64,000 nucleotides of DNA from Azospirillum sp. TSO35-2. Lineage in GTDB: Bacteria; Pseudomonadota; Alphaproteobacteria; Azospirillales; Azospirillaceae. Shown piece by piece: positions 30,181 through 39,513 of this stretch (positions are counted from its first letter, which is position 1; every line of letters starts with the position of its first letter). The translations under genes were made by a program, and so were the position numbers. The stretch is taken from NCBI RefSeq assembly GCF_003116095.1, contig NZ_LGRA01000021.1, positions 256,715 through 320,714 on the forward strand, read 5' to 3'. The notes under the pieces are model-generated. The model saw nothing but the letters and a program-made list of their open reading frames with translations, ran no database searches and was not told the DNA's origin.

Positions 30181-31744
30181 GCGACAACTCCCAATCGCGT
30201 GAGGGCACCGGCTGGCTCGGCAGGGTGATGGTGAAGCGGACGCCGCGGCGCCCGCCGCCGAGGTCGATGTTGTGGGGCTCGATCCGGCCGCCCATGCGGT
30301 CGATGATGCCGTAGCCGATCGACAGGCCGAGGCCGGAACCCTTGCCGACCTCCTTCGTGGTGAAGAAGGGATCGAAGATCTGCGGCAGCACCGCGGGGGC
30401 GATCCCGCCGCCGTCATCGGTCACCTGGATGACCGTGCTGTGTGTGTCGATGTCATCCACGACCGCCACCATGATCCGTCCCGACGTCCGACCGGCCGCA
30501 CGCTGCGCGTTGATCGCGTCGCGCGCGTTCGAAAAGAGGTTGAGGACGACCTGCTCCAATTCAAGGGGGCGTCCGCTCACCGGCAGTCCTGACGTCGTCG
30601 ATGTCGTGGTGATCTCGATATTTTCCAACGAATACTGGTGCCGCACCAGATCGATGGCGTTGTGGACGCTGTCGCCGGGGAGGAAGAGCTGGGTGCCGCC
30701 ACCGTCGCGCCGGCCGAAGGCGCGGACATGGTCGATCAGCTTGGCCATCCGCTCGGTCTGCTCGATCACCAGCGACAGGGCGCGTTCGGTGCGGGCGGCG
30801 TCGGCGACCCCCTCGCGCAGGCGGGTCAGCGTGTTCTCGGTCCACAGGCGGATGACGTTCAGCGGCTGGCTCATCTCGTGCGCCATGCCCGCGGCCAGCG
30901 TGCCCAGGGTGGCCAGCTTGGAGGTCTGGACCATCTCCTCCTGCAGGCGCTTGCGTTCGGTGACGTCGCGGCCGCTGCCCAGGATCTGGATCACGCGACC
31001 GTCGGCGTCCTTCACCGGCACCAGCATGGTGTGGAACACCCGCTCGCCCACCGGCAGGGACAGCGTTTCCTCGTAATCGATGCTGTCGCCACCATCACGG
31101 CACTGGACGTAGCGGCTGAGCACCGCCGACGCGACCTCCGGCGACAGCGCATCGTCCACCGGCTGGCCGCGCAGCCGTTCGGCGTCCAGCCCGGTCGCGC
31201 GCGCCAGCGCCGGGTTGATCGCCTCGTAGACGAACTGCCCGTCGGGGCGAACCTCGACGATGAACAGCGCCTCCGCCAGATTGTTGAAGAAGCTGGAATA
31301 GCGCAGTTCCATCTGCCGGCGGACGGCGATCTCGCGTTCCAGCGCGGCGTTGCTGCGTTCCAGCTGTGCCGGGCTGGGCAGAGCCAGCAGGCGCGGCATC
31401 AGCCACCACAGCGCCGCCGCGGTGGCGAGCGAGGCGAAGGCGGTGATCAGCTTCACCACCCCTTCCACGACGTAATCCGCGCTCCACAGCGTCCAGACGC
31501 TGAGGAAATGGGTGCTGCCGCAGGCGACGATGAACAGGGCGAAGAGCTGCGCCACCCAGCCGAAGGCGAGGTCGCGCCGGCGCTGGACGAAATAGATCAG
31601 CGCCAGCGGGATCGAAAAATACGACAGGCCGATGAGGATGTCGGAGCCGACATGGAGCGCCAAAATGTCGGGACGCCACAGCAGGCAGACGCCATGCGGA
31701 ATGAATCCGCTCGTGTCCAGAAGCTCGTCTAATCCCAACGCCAT
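30173..31744 (-). CDS. histidine kinase with ethylene-binding-type transmembrane domain
   Basis: 523 residues. The N-terminal membrane domain (about 30-122, three helices) matches plant ethylene receptor ETR1. The residues known to matter for copper and ethylene binding are all present at a constant offset of ten: D35, Y42, I45, P46 in SDILIGLSYFSIPLALIYF, and I72, C75, H79 in FIVACGSTH. A coiled linker, a PAS domain (about 147-265), a DHp helix with phospho-His H289 (GMAHEMSQPLN) and an ATPase domain (N-box NLFSNARDAI, G1 DDGGGI, G2 GSGLGL) follow. GGAAGGGGG precedes the ATG (31742-31744). An ethylene receptor has been reported in Azospirillum brasilense; this may be its orthologue. It is co-translated with a receiver protein. 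Confidence 0.92.
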   Translation of the reverse strand: MALGLDELLDTSGFIPHGVCLLWRPDILALHVGSDILIGLSYFSIPLALIYFVQRRRDLAFGWVAQLFALFIVACGSTHFLSVWTLWSADYVVEGVVKLITAFASLATAAALWWLMPRLLALPSPAQLERSNAALEREIAVRRQMELRYSSFFNNLAEALFIVEVRPDGQFVYEAINPALARATGLDAERLRGQPVDDALSPEVASAVLSRYVQCRDGGDSIDYEETLSLPVGERVFHTMLVPVKDADGRVIQILGSGRDVTERKRLQEEMVQTSKLATLGTLAAGMAHEMSQPLNVIRLWTENTLTRLREGVADAARTERALSLVIEQTERMAKLIDHVRAFGRRDGGGTQLFLPGDSVHNAIDLVRHQYSLENIEITTTSTTSGLPVSGRPLELEQVVLNLFSNARDAINAQRAAGRTSGRIMVAVVDDIDTHSTVIQVTDDGGGIAPAVLPQIFDPFFTTKEVGKGSGLGLSIGYGIIDRMGGRIEPHNIDLGGGRRGVRFTITLPSQPVPSRDWELSHA

Positions 31745-31818
31745 GACCGCCCCCTTCCGACCCTACCCGTTCGCCGGATGCTGATGATTAAGCGTCGAAA
31801 CCATAACCCGTTGGCACA

Positions 31819-31835
31819 CGTTCGGACACCGAACG
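31819..31835 (-). promoter_or_regulatory. palindrome upstream of the ethylene-receptor-like kinase
   Basis: CGTTCGG (31819-31825), spacer ACA, CCGAACG (31829-31835): a perfect 7-bp inverted repeat 75-91 bp before the kinase ATG. The size and position suit a dimeric repressor or activator site. No regulator gene is adjacent, so the protein is unknown. Confidence 0.35.
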
Positions 31836-31959
31836 AACGCCGTCAAGACGCCATCCGTCCGGTCCATTGAGACAACGTGTTTCCGAAACAAACCGCCGCG
31901 TGCGGGGAGCGGCCCGGCCGACGGGGTGACGCCGGCCGAACGCCATGGACACCGCGGCG

Positions 31960-33567
<1,608 letters not shown>

Positions 33568-33702
33568 GCGCGATATTCCGTGACTGAGGCGTGACGAGGT
33601 GCGAACGGCGAAAGGGCCGACAGGCGAAACACGCCCATCGGCCCCCGTCGCATTACATAGCAGTGCAGGCCCTAGGATTCCAGAGCCTTGCCTCCGCCCC
33701 GG

Positions 33703-34743
33703 TTACAGCGCCAGTTCGGCGATCTGCACCGCGTTCAGCGCCGCGCCCTTCAGCAGCTGGTCGCCGCAGACGAACAGGTCCAGGCCATGGTCGCCGAACA
33801 CCAAGTTGGTGCGGATGCGGCCGACCTCGACATCGTACTGGCCGGTGGCGTTCAGCGGCATCGGGTAGACGCCGTTGGCGGGATCATCCACCAGCTTGAC
33901 GCCGGGGGCATCGGCCAGCACGGCGCGGGCGGCGTCGGGCGTGACCGGCTGGATCGTCTCCAGCGTGATCGCCTCCGAATGCGCGCGGTAGGTCGGGATG
34001 CGCACCGCGGTGCAGCTCAGCGCCAGATCGTCGAGCTCCAGGATCTTCCGCGTCTCCCAGGTGACCTTCATCTCCTCCTTCGTGTAGCCGTTCTCCTGGA
34101 AGGCGTCGATCTGGGGGATCAGGTTGAAGGGGATCGGGTGGCGGAAGACGCTGTTGGTGACCGGCTTGCCGTCGAGCTGGTTGCGGGTCTGCTCCTCGAG
34201 CTCGGCCATGCCCTCGGCACCGGCGCCGCTGGTCGCCTGATAGGTGGAGACGATGGCGCGCTTGATGCCGAACGCCTTGTGCAGCGGCCCCAGCGCCACG
34301 ACGGCGATGGCAGTGGTGCAGTTCGGGTTGGCGATCAGGCGGGCGCCGGCGGCGTAGGCGGCGCGGAAGACGTGGGCGTTGATCTCCGGCACGATCAGCG
34401 GGATGTCGGCGTCGTAGCGGAAGGCCGAGCTGTTGTCGATCACCAGCGCCCCGGCCGAGGCCAGATCCTTGGCGTGCGCCTTGGCGAAGTCGCCCGACAC
34501 CGCCAGCAGCACGACGTCGTAGCCCTTGACGAGGTTCGCGTCGAAGGCGGTCAGCGTCAGCGCGCCATAGGGAGTGTCCTGCACCTTGCCGGCCGAACGC
34601 TCGGAAGCGAACAGGCCCAGTTCGCCGACCGGGAACTTGCGGTCGTGAAGGACCTTGACCATCTCGCGGCCGACGGCGCCGGTGGCACCGACCACGGCGA
34701 CGCGGAGGGACTTGGAAGAGGCGGAGGCGTTGTTGCTGCTCAT
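33703..34743 (-). CDS. asd: aspartate-semialdehyde dehydrogenase
   Basis: 346 residues. Reduces aspartyl phosphate to aspartate semialdehyde, the branch point to threonine/isoleucine, methionine and lysine/diaminopimelate. The NADP motif is [16 protein letters not shown] (about 13-28). The catalytic Cys is C142 in [24 protein letters not shown] and [12 protein letters not shown] are further family signatures. It is preceded by a Thr-rich leader peptide and alternative hairpins, pointing to attenuation by charged tRNA-Thr (and perhaps Lys/Ile). prfC follows. Confidence 0.95.
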   Translation of the reverse strand: MSSNNASASSKSLRVAVVGATGAVGREMVKVLHDRKFPVGELGLFASERSAGKVQDTPYGALTLTAFDANLVKGYDVVLLAVSGDFAKAHAKDLASAGALVIDNSSAFRYDADIPLIVPEINAHVFRAAYAAGARLIANPNCTTAIAVVALGPLHKAFGIKRAIVSTYQATSGAGAEGMAELEEQTRNQLDGKPVTNSVFRHPIPFNLIPQIDAFQENGYTKEEMKVTWETRKILELDDLALSCTAVRIPTYRAHSEAITLETIQPVTPDAARAVLADAPGVKLVDDPANGVYPMPLNATGQYDVEVGRIRTNLVFGDHGLDLFVCGDQLLKGAALNAVQIAELAL

Positions 34744-34823
34744 GTCGGGGTTCCGTCCTGTCTATCGCACTGTTGATCGGACCGGCCTATCGGTCGTTCG
34801 GACAGCGGACCCCGGATACGACG

Positions 34824-34851
34824 AGGCCCCGTCCGATGTCCGGCGGGGCCT
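34824..34851 (-). terminator. attenuator-type hairpin between the Thr leader peptide and asd
   Basis: On the minus strand AGGCCCCG (34851-34844) pairs with CGGGGCCT (34831-34824), closed by a 12-nt loop. The 5' arm and loop edge (34853-34841) can instead pair with leader codons 17-21 (CGGCGGG and CTGC, 34909-34899), giving mutually exclusive structures. No U-tract follows the hairpin, so its terminator action may need Rho or another mechanism. Confidence 0.5.
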
Positions 34852-34881
34852 GCCTCGTGGAAGAAACGCTGGTCGATCCGA

Positions 34882-34959
34882 TCAGCACGCACCACGCAGC
34901 AGCCCGCCGAAGCGAGTCGCTTTTTTAGTCGTGGTGGTGGTGATGGCCTTGCGGTTCAT
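34882..34959 (-). CDS. threonine-rich leader peptide of asd
   Basis: A 25-codon ORF: MNRKAITTTTTKK, followed by ATRFGGLLRGAC and TGA. Codons 7-11 are ACC ACC ACC ACG ACT, preceded by an Ile and followed by two Lys codons: end products of the pathway asd feeds. There is no ribosome binding site. A TTTACA-N17-TAAGAC promoter-like pair ends about 10 nt before the ATG, so the message could begin at the ATG itself. Leaderless leader peptides are known for the trp attenuator in Sinorhizobium. Codons 17-21 form an antiterminator with the downstream hairpin. The arrangement fits classical ribosome-mediated attenuation. Confidence 0.62.
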   Translation of the reverse strand: MNRKAITTTTTKKATRFGGLLRGAC

Positions 34960-34976
34960 GGTGGCTGTCTTATCCG

Positions 34977-35008
34977 AATGCGCAGGCTTTGTAAAGCGCC
35001 TGCGCATT
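34977..35008 (-). terminator. hairpin after glgP
   Basis: AATGCGCAGG (34977-34986) pairs perfectly with CCTGCGCATT (34999-35008), with an inner CTTT/AAAG extension. It starts 15 nt after the glgP stop. There is no U-tract, and it overlaps the -35-like TTTACA proposed for the asd leader, so it may separate glgP and asd transcription or act as an operator. Confidence 0.45.
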
Positions 35009-35022
35009 CGCCCGATCCGATG

Positions 35023-37521
35023 TTACCGGAACCCTTCGCCGTCGTGGTTCGGGTGCACCGGGTGTACGTCCCAGATCTCCTGGGCGTACTCGTTGACCGT
35101 ACGGTCGGACGAGAACCAGCCCATGTTGGCGGTGTTCAGGATCGCCTTGCGGGTCCATTCCTCCGGATCGCGGTACAGCTCCATCGCGGCGTCCTGGGCC
35201 CGGCAATAGTCGGCAAAGTCGGCCGTCACCAAGAAATGGTCGCCGCCGTCGGTCAGCGCCTGGACGATGGGGTGGTAGCGGTTGCGGTCGTCCGGCGAGA
35301 AGGCGCCGGTGGAGATCATGTCGAGCGCCCGCTTCAGGCTGGGGTTCGACGCGATGACCTCGCGCGGGTTGAAGCCGCCGCTGGCCCGCAGGTCGTTCAC
35401 CTCGTCCGCGGTCATGCCGAAGATGAAGATGTTGTCGGCGCCGACATGCTCGCGGATTTCAACGTTGGCGCCGTCCAGCGTGCCGATGGTGAGCGCGCCG
35501 TTCAGCGCCAGCTTCATGTTGCCGGTGCCCGACGCCTCCATGCCGGCGGTCGAGATCTGCTCCGACAGGTCGGCGGCCGGGATGATGATCTCCGCCGCGG
35601 TGACGTTGTAGTTCGGCAGCAGCACGACCTTCAGGTTGTCGTGCACCGACGGGTCGTGGTTCACCACCTTGGCGACGTCGTTGATCAGTTTGATGATCAG
35701 CTTGGCCATGTGGTAGGACGGCGCCGCCTTGCCGGCGAAGATCTTGGTGACCGGCACCCAGCTGACGGTCGGGTTGTCGCGCATCTCGTTGTAGAGCGCG
35801 ATGGTGTGCAGCACGTTCAGGAGCTGGCGCTTGTACTCGTGCATGCGCTTGACCTGGACGTCGAAGATGCTGTCGACCAGCACCTCCTCGCCGGTCTGGC
35901 GGGTGATGTAGGCGGCCAGCCGCTTCTTGTTCTTGCGCTTGGCCCGGCGGAACTCCTCGCGGAACACCACGTCGTCGGCCTTCTCGACCAGCGCCGAGAT
36001 CTGCGACAGGTCGGAGATCCAGCCGGTGCCGATGCGGGTGGTGATCAGCTCCGACAGGGCCGGGTTGGCCTGCTTCAGCCAGCGGCGCGGGGTGATGCCG
36101 TTGGTCTTGTTGGTGATGCGGTCGGGGAATTCCTGGTGGAAGTCGGCGAAGACGGTCTGCTTCATCAACTCGGTGTGCAGGGCCGACACGCCGTTGACCT
36201 TGTGCGAGCCGAGGAAGGCCAGGTTGCCCATGCGCACCCGCCGCTCGCCCCGCTCGTCGATCAGCGAGAGCTGCGACAGGCGGGCGTTGTCGCCGTCGGC
36301 CCGCGCCTTGGTCCGGTTCAGGAACTTGGCGTTGATCTCGTAGATGATCTGCATGTGGCGCGGCAGCACCCGCTCGATCATCCGCACCGGCCAGGCTTCC
36401 AGCGCCTCGGGCAGCAGGGTGTGGTTGGTGTAGGCGAAGGTGGCGCGGGTGATGTCCCACGCGTTGTCCCAGCGCAGGGCGTGCTGGTCGACCAGCAGGC
36501 GCATCAGCTCGGCGATGCCGATCGCCGGGTGGGTGTCGTTCAGCTGGATCGCCGCCTTGTTGGGCAGGTTGTCGAAGCTGGTGTGGTGCTGGAGGTAGCG
36601 GCGCAGGATGTCCTGCAGCGAGGCCGAGGTGAAGAAATACTCCTGCTTCAGCCGCAGCTCCTTGCCGGTCTCGGTCGCGTCGTTGGGATAGAGGACGCGG
36701 CTGAGGTTTTCCGACAGGATCTTCTGCTCGACCGCCTTCATGTAGGCGCCGTCGTTGAAGTGGCCGAAGTTGAAGTCGCGCGTGGCGCGCGCCGACCACA
36801 GGCGCAACGTGTTGATGGTGTCGCCGCCATAGCCGACCACCGGCGTGTCGTAGGCCATCGCCAGCACGCGGTCGGCGTCGACCCAGCGGTAGGCGCGCTC
36901 GCCGACGCTGTCGCGGAACTCCTCGACGCGGCCGTAGAACTGGACCGGGTACAGCACCTCCGGCCGGGCGAATTCCCAGGGGTTGCCGAACTGCAGCCAC
37001 TGTTCGGGGTATTCGACCTGCCAGCCATTCTCGAACCGCTGCTCGAACAGGCCGAACTCGTAACGGATGCCATAGCCGTAGCCGGGCAGCCCCTGCGACG
37101 CCATGCTGTCCAGGAAGCAGGCGGCCAGGCGGCCAAGGCCGCCGTTGCCCAGCGCCGCATCGGGCTCGGAGTCGACGACGTCGTCCATCGACAGGCCCAG
37201 CCGGTCGAGCGCCTGCCGGCATTCGTCCATGATGCCCAGGTTCGACAGGCTGTTGGTCAGGAGGCGGCCGATCAGGAATTCCAGCGACAGGTAGTAAACC
37301 CGCTTGGCGTCTTCCTGATAATAGCTGCGCGTCGTATCCATCCAGCGGTCGACGACACGGTCGCGCACCGCCAGCGCCACGGTGTGGAACCAGTCACGCC
37401 GTGTCGCGGCCCGGGCATCCTTGCCGACCGAATAGACCAGCCATTCCAGAAAGGACCGTTTTAGGCCGTCCACATCCAGACTGCGGCGTTCGATGTCACG
37501 CGATTTGTACCGAGCGTCCAT
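35023..37521 (-). CDS. glgP: glycogen/maltodextrin phosphorylase
   Basis: 832 residues. Releases glucose-1-phosphate from alpha-1,4-glucans using pyridoxal phosphate. The PLP-binding lysine is K670 in EASGTGNMKLALNG. Other family markers are YYLSLEFLIGRLL, ALGNGGLGRLAACFLDSMA, QLNDTHPAIGIAELMR, TNKTNGITPRRWL and VKRMHEYKRQLLN. The start ATG 37519-37521 is chosen over the upstream extension. No other glycogen gene (glgA, glgB, glgC) is in the window. It is divergent from the GNAT gene and upstream of asd. Confidence 0.95.
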   Translation of the reverse strand: MDARYKSRDIERRSLDVDGLKRSFLEWLVYSVGKDARAATRRDWFHTVALAVRDRVVDRWMDTTRSYYQEDAKRVYYLSLEFLIGRLLTNSLSNLGIMDECRQALDRLGLSMDDVVDSEPDAALGNGGLGRLAACFLDSMASQGLPGYGYGIRYEFGLFEQRFENGWQVEYPEQWLQFGNPWEFARPEVLYPVQFYGRVEEFRDSVGERAYRWVDADRVLAMAYDTPVVGYGGDTINTLRLWSARATRDFNFGHFNDGAYMKAVEQKILSENLSRVLYPNDATETGKELRLKQEYFFTSASLQDILRRYLQHHTSFDNLPNKAAIQLNDTHPAIGIAELMRLLVDQHALRWDNAWDITRATFAYTNHTLLPEALEAWPVRMIERVLPRHMQIIYEINAKFLNRTKARADGDNARLSQLSLIDERGERRVRMGNLAFLGSHKVNGVSALHTELMKQTVFADFHQEFPDRITNKTNGITPRRWLKQANPALSELITTRIGTGWISDLSQISALVEKADDVVFREEFRRAKRKNKKRLAAYITRQTGEEVLVDSIFDVQVKRMHEYKRQLLNVLHTIALYNEMRDNPTVSWVPVTKIFAGKAAPSYHMAKLIIKLINDVAKVVNHDPSVHDNLKVVLLPNYNVTAAEIIIPAADLSEQISTAGMEASGTGNMKLALNGALTIGTLDGANVEIREHVGADNIFIFGMTADEVNDLRASGGFNPREVIASNPSLKRALDMISTGAFSPDDRNRYHPIVQALTDGGDHFLVTADFADYCRAQDAAMELYRDPEEWTRKAILNTANMGWFSSDRTVNEYAQEIWDVHPVHPNHDGEGFR

Positions 37522-37670
37522 GTCCTGACTTTCTGCTTGAAAGGCCAACGGGAGCGGGCGGCTGGAAGGACGGCGCTCCAAACTTGCGGGTCAGTGTCGA
37601 GGTTCTTGGTTAAACAAAGCTTTCCCTGAGCGGACTGCACCGTCGTTTTGCTGCGGGAAAAGGGAGTAGG

Positions 37671-38189
37671 ATGGAATCCTCCACACCCATTCGACCGTCA
37701 ACGATGCGTCACGAAATCGATCCTGTCCACTGCGATGCAGCATCCGCCGGCCTTCGCCCGGCCGAGGCCTCCGACATTCCCGCCCTGCTGGCGATCGAGG
37801 AGCAGTGCTTCCCGACCGACCGCATGACGCGGCGCAATTTCCGGTACGCGATCCTACAGGCGAAAGGTGTGGTCCTCGTGGCGGATTGCCAGGGGTGCCC
37901 GGCCGCTTACGGCGTCGTCGGTTTCCACGCCGGCACGCGACTGGCCCGGCTGACCTCCTTCGCGGTCGATCCCGCCCACCGCGGGCAAGGTGTCGCCCGC
38001 CGCCTGCTGGCGGCGTTGGAGGACGCGGCGGCGGCCCATGGATGCCGGGCGATGCGGCTGGAGGTGCGGCAGGACAACGCCGCCGCCATCGGTCTCTACA
38101 CCGCGGCCGGCTACCGCTGCTTCGACACCTACCCGGCCTACTATGAGGACGACATGGCCGCGCTGCGGTTGGAAAAACCGCTTCCCTGA
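37671..38189 (+). CDS. GNAT family N-acetyltransferase (RimI-like)
   Basis: 172 residues with one GNAT fold. Motif A is LTSFAVDPAHRGQGVARRLLAAL (acetyl-CoA pyrophosphate loop RGQGVA, about 109-114). DNAAAIGLYTAAGYRCFDTYPAYYEDDMAAL is the motif B region seen in RimI-type protein acetyltransferases. The substrate (ribosomal protein, other protein or small molecule) is unknown. ATG 37671 follows AAGGGAG at a good distance. It is divergent from glgP and followed by a 500-nt gap without a convincing gene. Confidence 0.82.
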   Translation: MESSTPIRPSTMRHEIDPVHCDAASAGLRPAEASDIPALLAIEEQCFPTDRMTRRNFRYAILQAKGVVLVADCQGCPAAYGVVGFHAGTRLARLTSFAVDPAHRGQGVARRLLAALEDAAAAHGCRAMRLEVRQDNAAAIGLYTAAGYRCFDTYPAYYEDDMAALRLEKPLP

Positions 38190-38315
38190 GGATGGCCATG
38201 GCGCCATGCCGGCCGGTCGGCGCCGTGCGATCGATCGGGGTAAGCCCGGCAAGCGGAGGCGTGACCGGAATCGCCGCCATCTGCCACCGATGTCACTCTT
38301 TCCCGATCCCGTGGT

Positions 38316-38341
38316 GGAACATCGGCACCGGGCGCTGCGTT
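38316..38341 (+). promoter_or_regulatory. EcfG-type promoter (GGAAC-N17-CGTT)
   Basis: GGAAC at 38316-38320 and CGTT at 38338-38341 are separated by exactly 17 bp, the consensus recognised by the alphaproteobacterial general stress sigma factor EcfG. It points at the ECF sigma gene 350 nt downstream. The rest of the 502-nt gap (38190-38691) has only small unsupported ORFs, and I see no NepR-like anti-sigma gene in it. Confidence 0.55.
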
Positions 38342-38691
38342 TAGAACGCGAGACGATCAACGACGGGCAACAACGGGACCGCCTTCATGACGCAACCGCC
38401 GACCGGATCGTTCCGCAGCGCCCCGCCAGGGCCGGCGACCGGAACATGATGATCGGGTGGCCGCCGGCCGGCGTTCGGGCCACGCGCAACCGAACCCGGG
38501 CCACGCAGGCCGCCTGACACCGCCAGACTGCAAGACACCGTCCGTCTATCGAACCGGCAGCCCAATGAACCGGCAGCGCATCCATCCGTGCGCCGGAACG
38601 ACCATCGACGTCCCTGTCGGCGCCCACCAGCGGCGCAAGCCCCGATGTGGCGGACAGCGGACGCACAACAGACCGCGGAGGAAGGACAACC

Positions 38692-39165
38692 ATGGCGTAC
38701 TCGTTCGAACACGAACTGATCCGCTGCATGCCGAACCTGCAACGCTACGCCTGCAAGCTGACCCGTGACGCCAACGCGGCCGAGGACCTGTTGCAGGACT
38801 GTCTGGCCCGCGCTCTGTCGCGGCAGCATCGTTTCGAACCCGGCACCAACATGCAGGCGTGGCTGACCACCATGCTGAAGAATCTGCACTTCAACAACCT
38901 GCAGCGCGACCGTCATGTGACCAAGGTGGAGTTGTGGGACGGCGCCATGTCGGTCGACGCGGCGCAGATGTCGCGGCTGGTCTTCCGCGACGTCGACCGC
39001 GCCTTTTCCTCCCTCACCCCCAGCCAGCGCAAGGTGGTAAAGCTGGTCGCCATCGAGGGACGTCCCTACCAGGAGGCGGCGGAGACGCTGAACGTCTCGA
39101 TCGGCACGATCCGCTCCCGGCTGTGCCGCGCCCGCGAGCGGCTGAACAACCTGATGACCGCCTGA
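38692..39165 (+). CDS. ECF-family RNA polymerase sigma factor
   Basis: 157 residues. Region 2 spans about 5-70 (MPNLQRYACKLTRDANAAED, LLQDCLARALS, FEPGTNMQAWLTTMLKNLHF), resembling EcfG/RpoE-type factors. Region 4 spans about 100-155 (FSSLTPSQRKVVKLVAIEGR, then PYQEAAETLNVSIGTIRSRL), a clear helix-turn-helix for -35 recognition. Region 3 is absent, as expected. ATG 38692 follows GAGGAAGGA. No NepR or PhyR partner is next to it, so it may be a second EcfG-like factor or another ECF subgroup. An EcfG-type promoter lies upstream, and further GGAAC motifs occur near 42.25 kb. Confidence 0.9.
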   Translation: MAYSFEHELIRCMPNLQRYACKLTRDANAAEDLLQDCLARALSRQHRFEPGTNMQAWLTTMLKNLHFNNLQRDRHVTKVELWDGAMSVDAAQMSRLVFRDVDRAFSSLTPSQRKVVKLVAIEGRPYQEAAETLNVSIGTIRSRLCRARERLNNLMTA

Positions 39166-39188
39166 CCTCATCCTACGCCTTGCGTCGA

Positions 39189-39215
39189 CGCCCCCGCACC
39201 GGTCGTGCGGGGGCG
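39189..39215 (+). terminator. terminator-like hairpin after the sigma factor
   Basis: CGCCCCCGCAC (39189-39199) pairs with GTGCGGGGGCG (39205-39215), an 11-bp perfect GC stem with a 5-nt loop, followed by only two T. It lies 24 nt after the sigma factor stop. Confidence 0.65.
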
Positions 39216-39304
39216 TTCGCGTTCCGCGTGTCCACCACCCAGGTGAAGCAGACATGAAGAGCGCTGTGACTTCGGCAGTCCATATCCCTCAACCGCCCAA
39301 CAAC

Positions 39305-39318
39305 TTGACGCAGATCAA
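39305..39318 (+). promoter_or_regulatory. FNR/CRP-family box upstream of the chemoreceptor
   Basis: TTGACGCAGATCAA matches the TTGAT-N4-ATCAA consensus at 9 of 10 fixed positions and is the form most often seen for alphaproteobacterial FNR-type oxygen regulators. It lies 196-209 bp before the chemoreceptor ATG in an otherwise gene-free, AT-richer region (39166-39513). Confidence 0.6.
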
Positions 39319-39452
39319 AATGCCAAGCCGTCAGCTCATGGTAGGTGGTGGCAAGGCCTGACAAAACCTTTGAAATCGAAGAAAGTCATTGTTGGATAAA
39401 TTTTTCCCGTTAAGGTTTCGTATAGACTTGTCGCGCTTAGATAGAAGAACAC

Positions 39453-39478
39453 TGCATGTATATCCCCCAATACATGCA
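39453..39478 (+). promoter_or_regulatory. 9-bp palindrome close to the chemoreceptor start
   Basis: TGCATGTAT (39453-39461), 8-bp spacer, ATACATGCA (39470-39478): a perfect inverted repeat ending 35 bp before the ATG. It could be an operator or a 5' leader hairpin. It is markedly AT-rich against the surrounding genome. Confidence 0.5.
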
Positions 39479-39513
39479 AGTTCTGGCGATATTTTATCGA
39501 ATGAGGAACCGCG

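Noticed and set aside
34908..34927. AGCGAGTCGC followed by TTTTTT on the plus strand as a terminator
   Set aside because: The inverted repeat has a one-base loop and no plus-strand gene precedes it; the T-run is the complement of the Lys-Lys codons of the asd leader peptide.
38190..38691. A NepR-type anti-sigma gene upstream of the ECF sigma factor
   Set aside because: I read both strands and found only short ORFs without NepR features.
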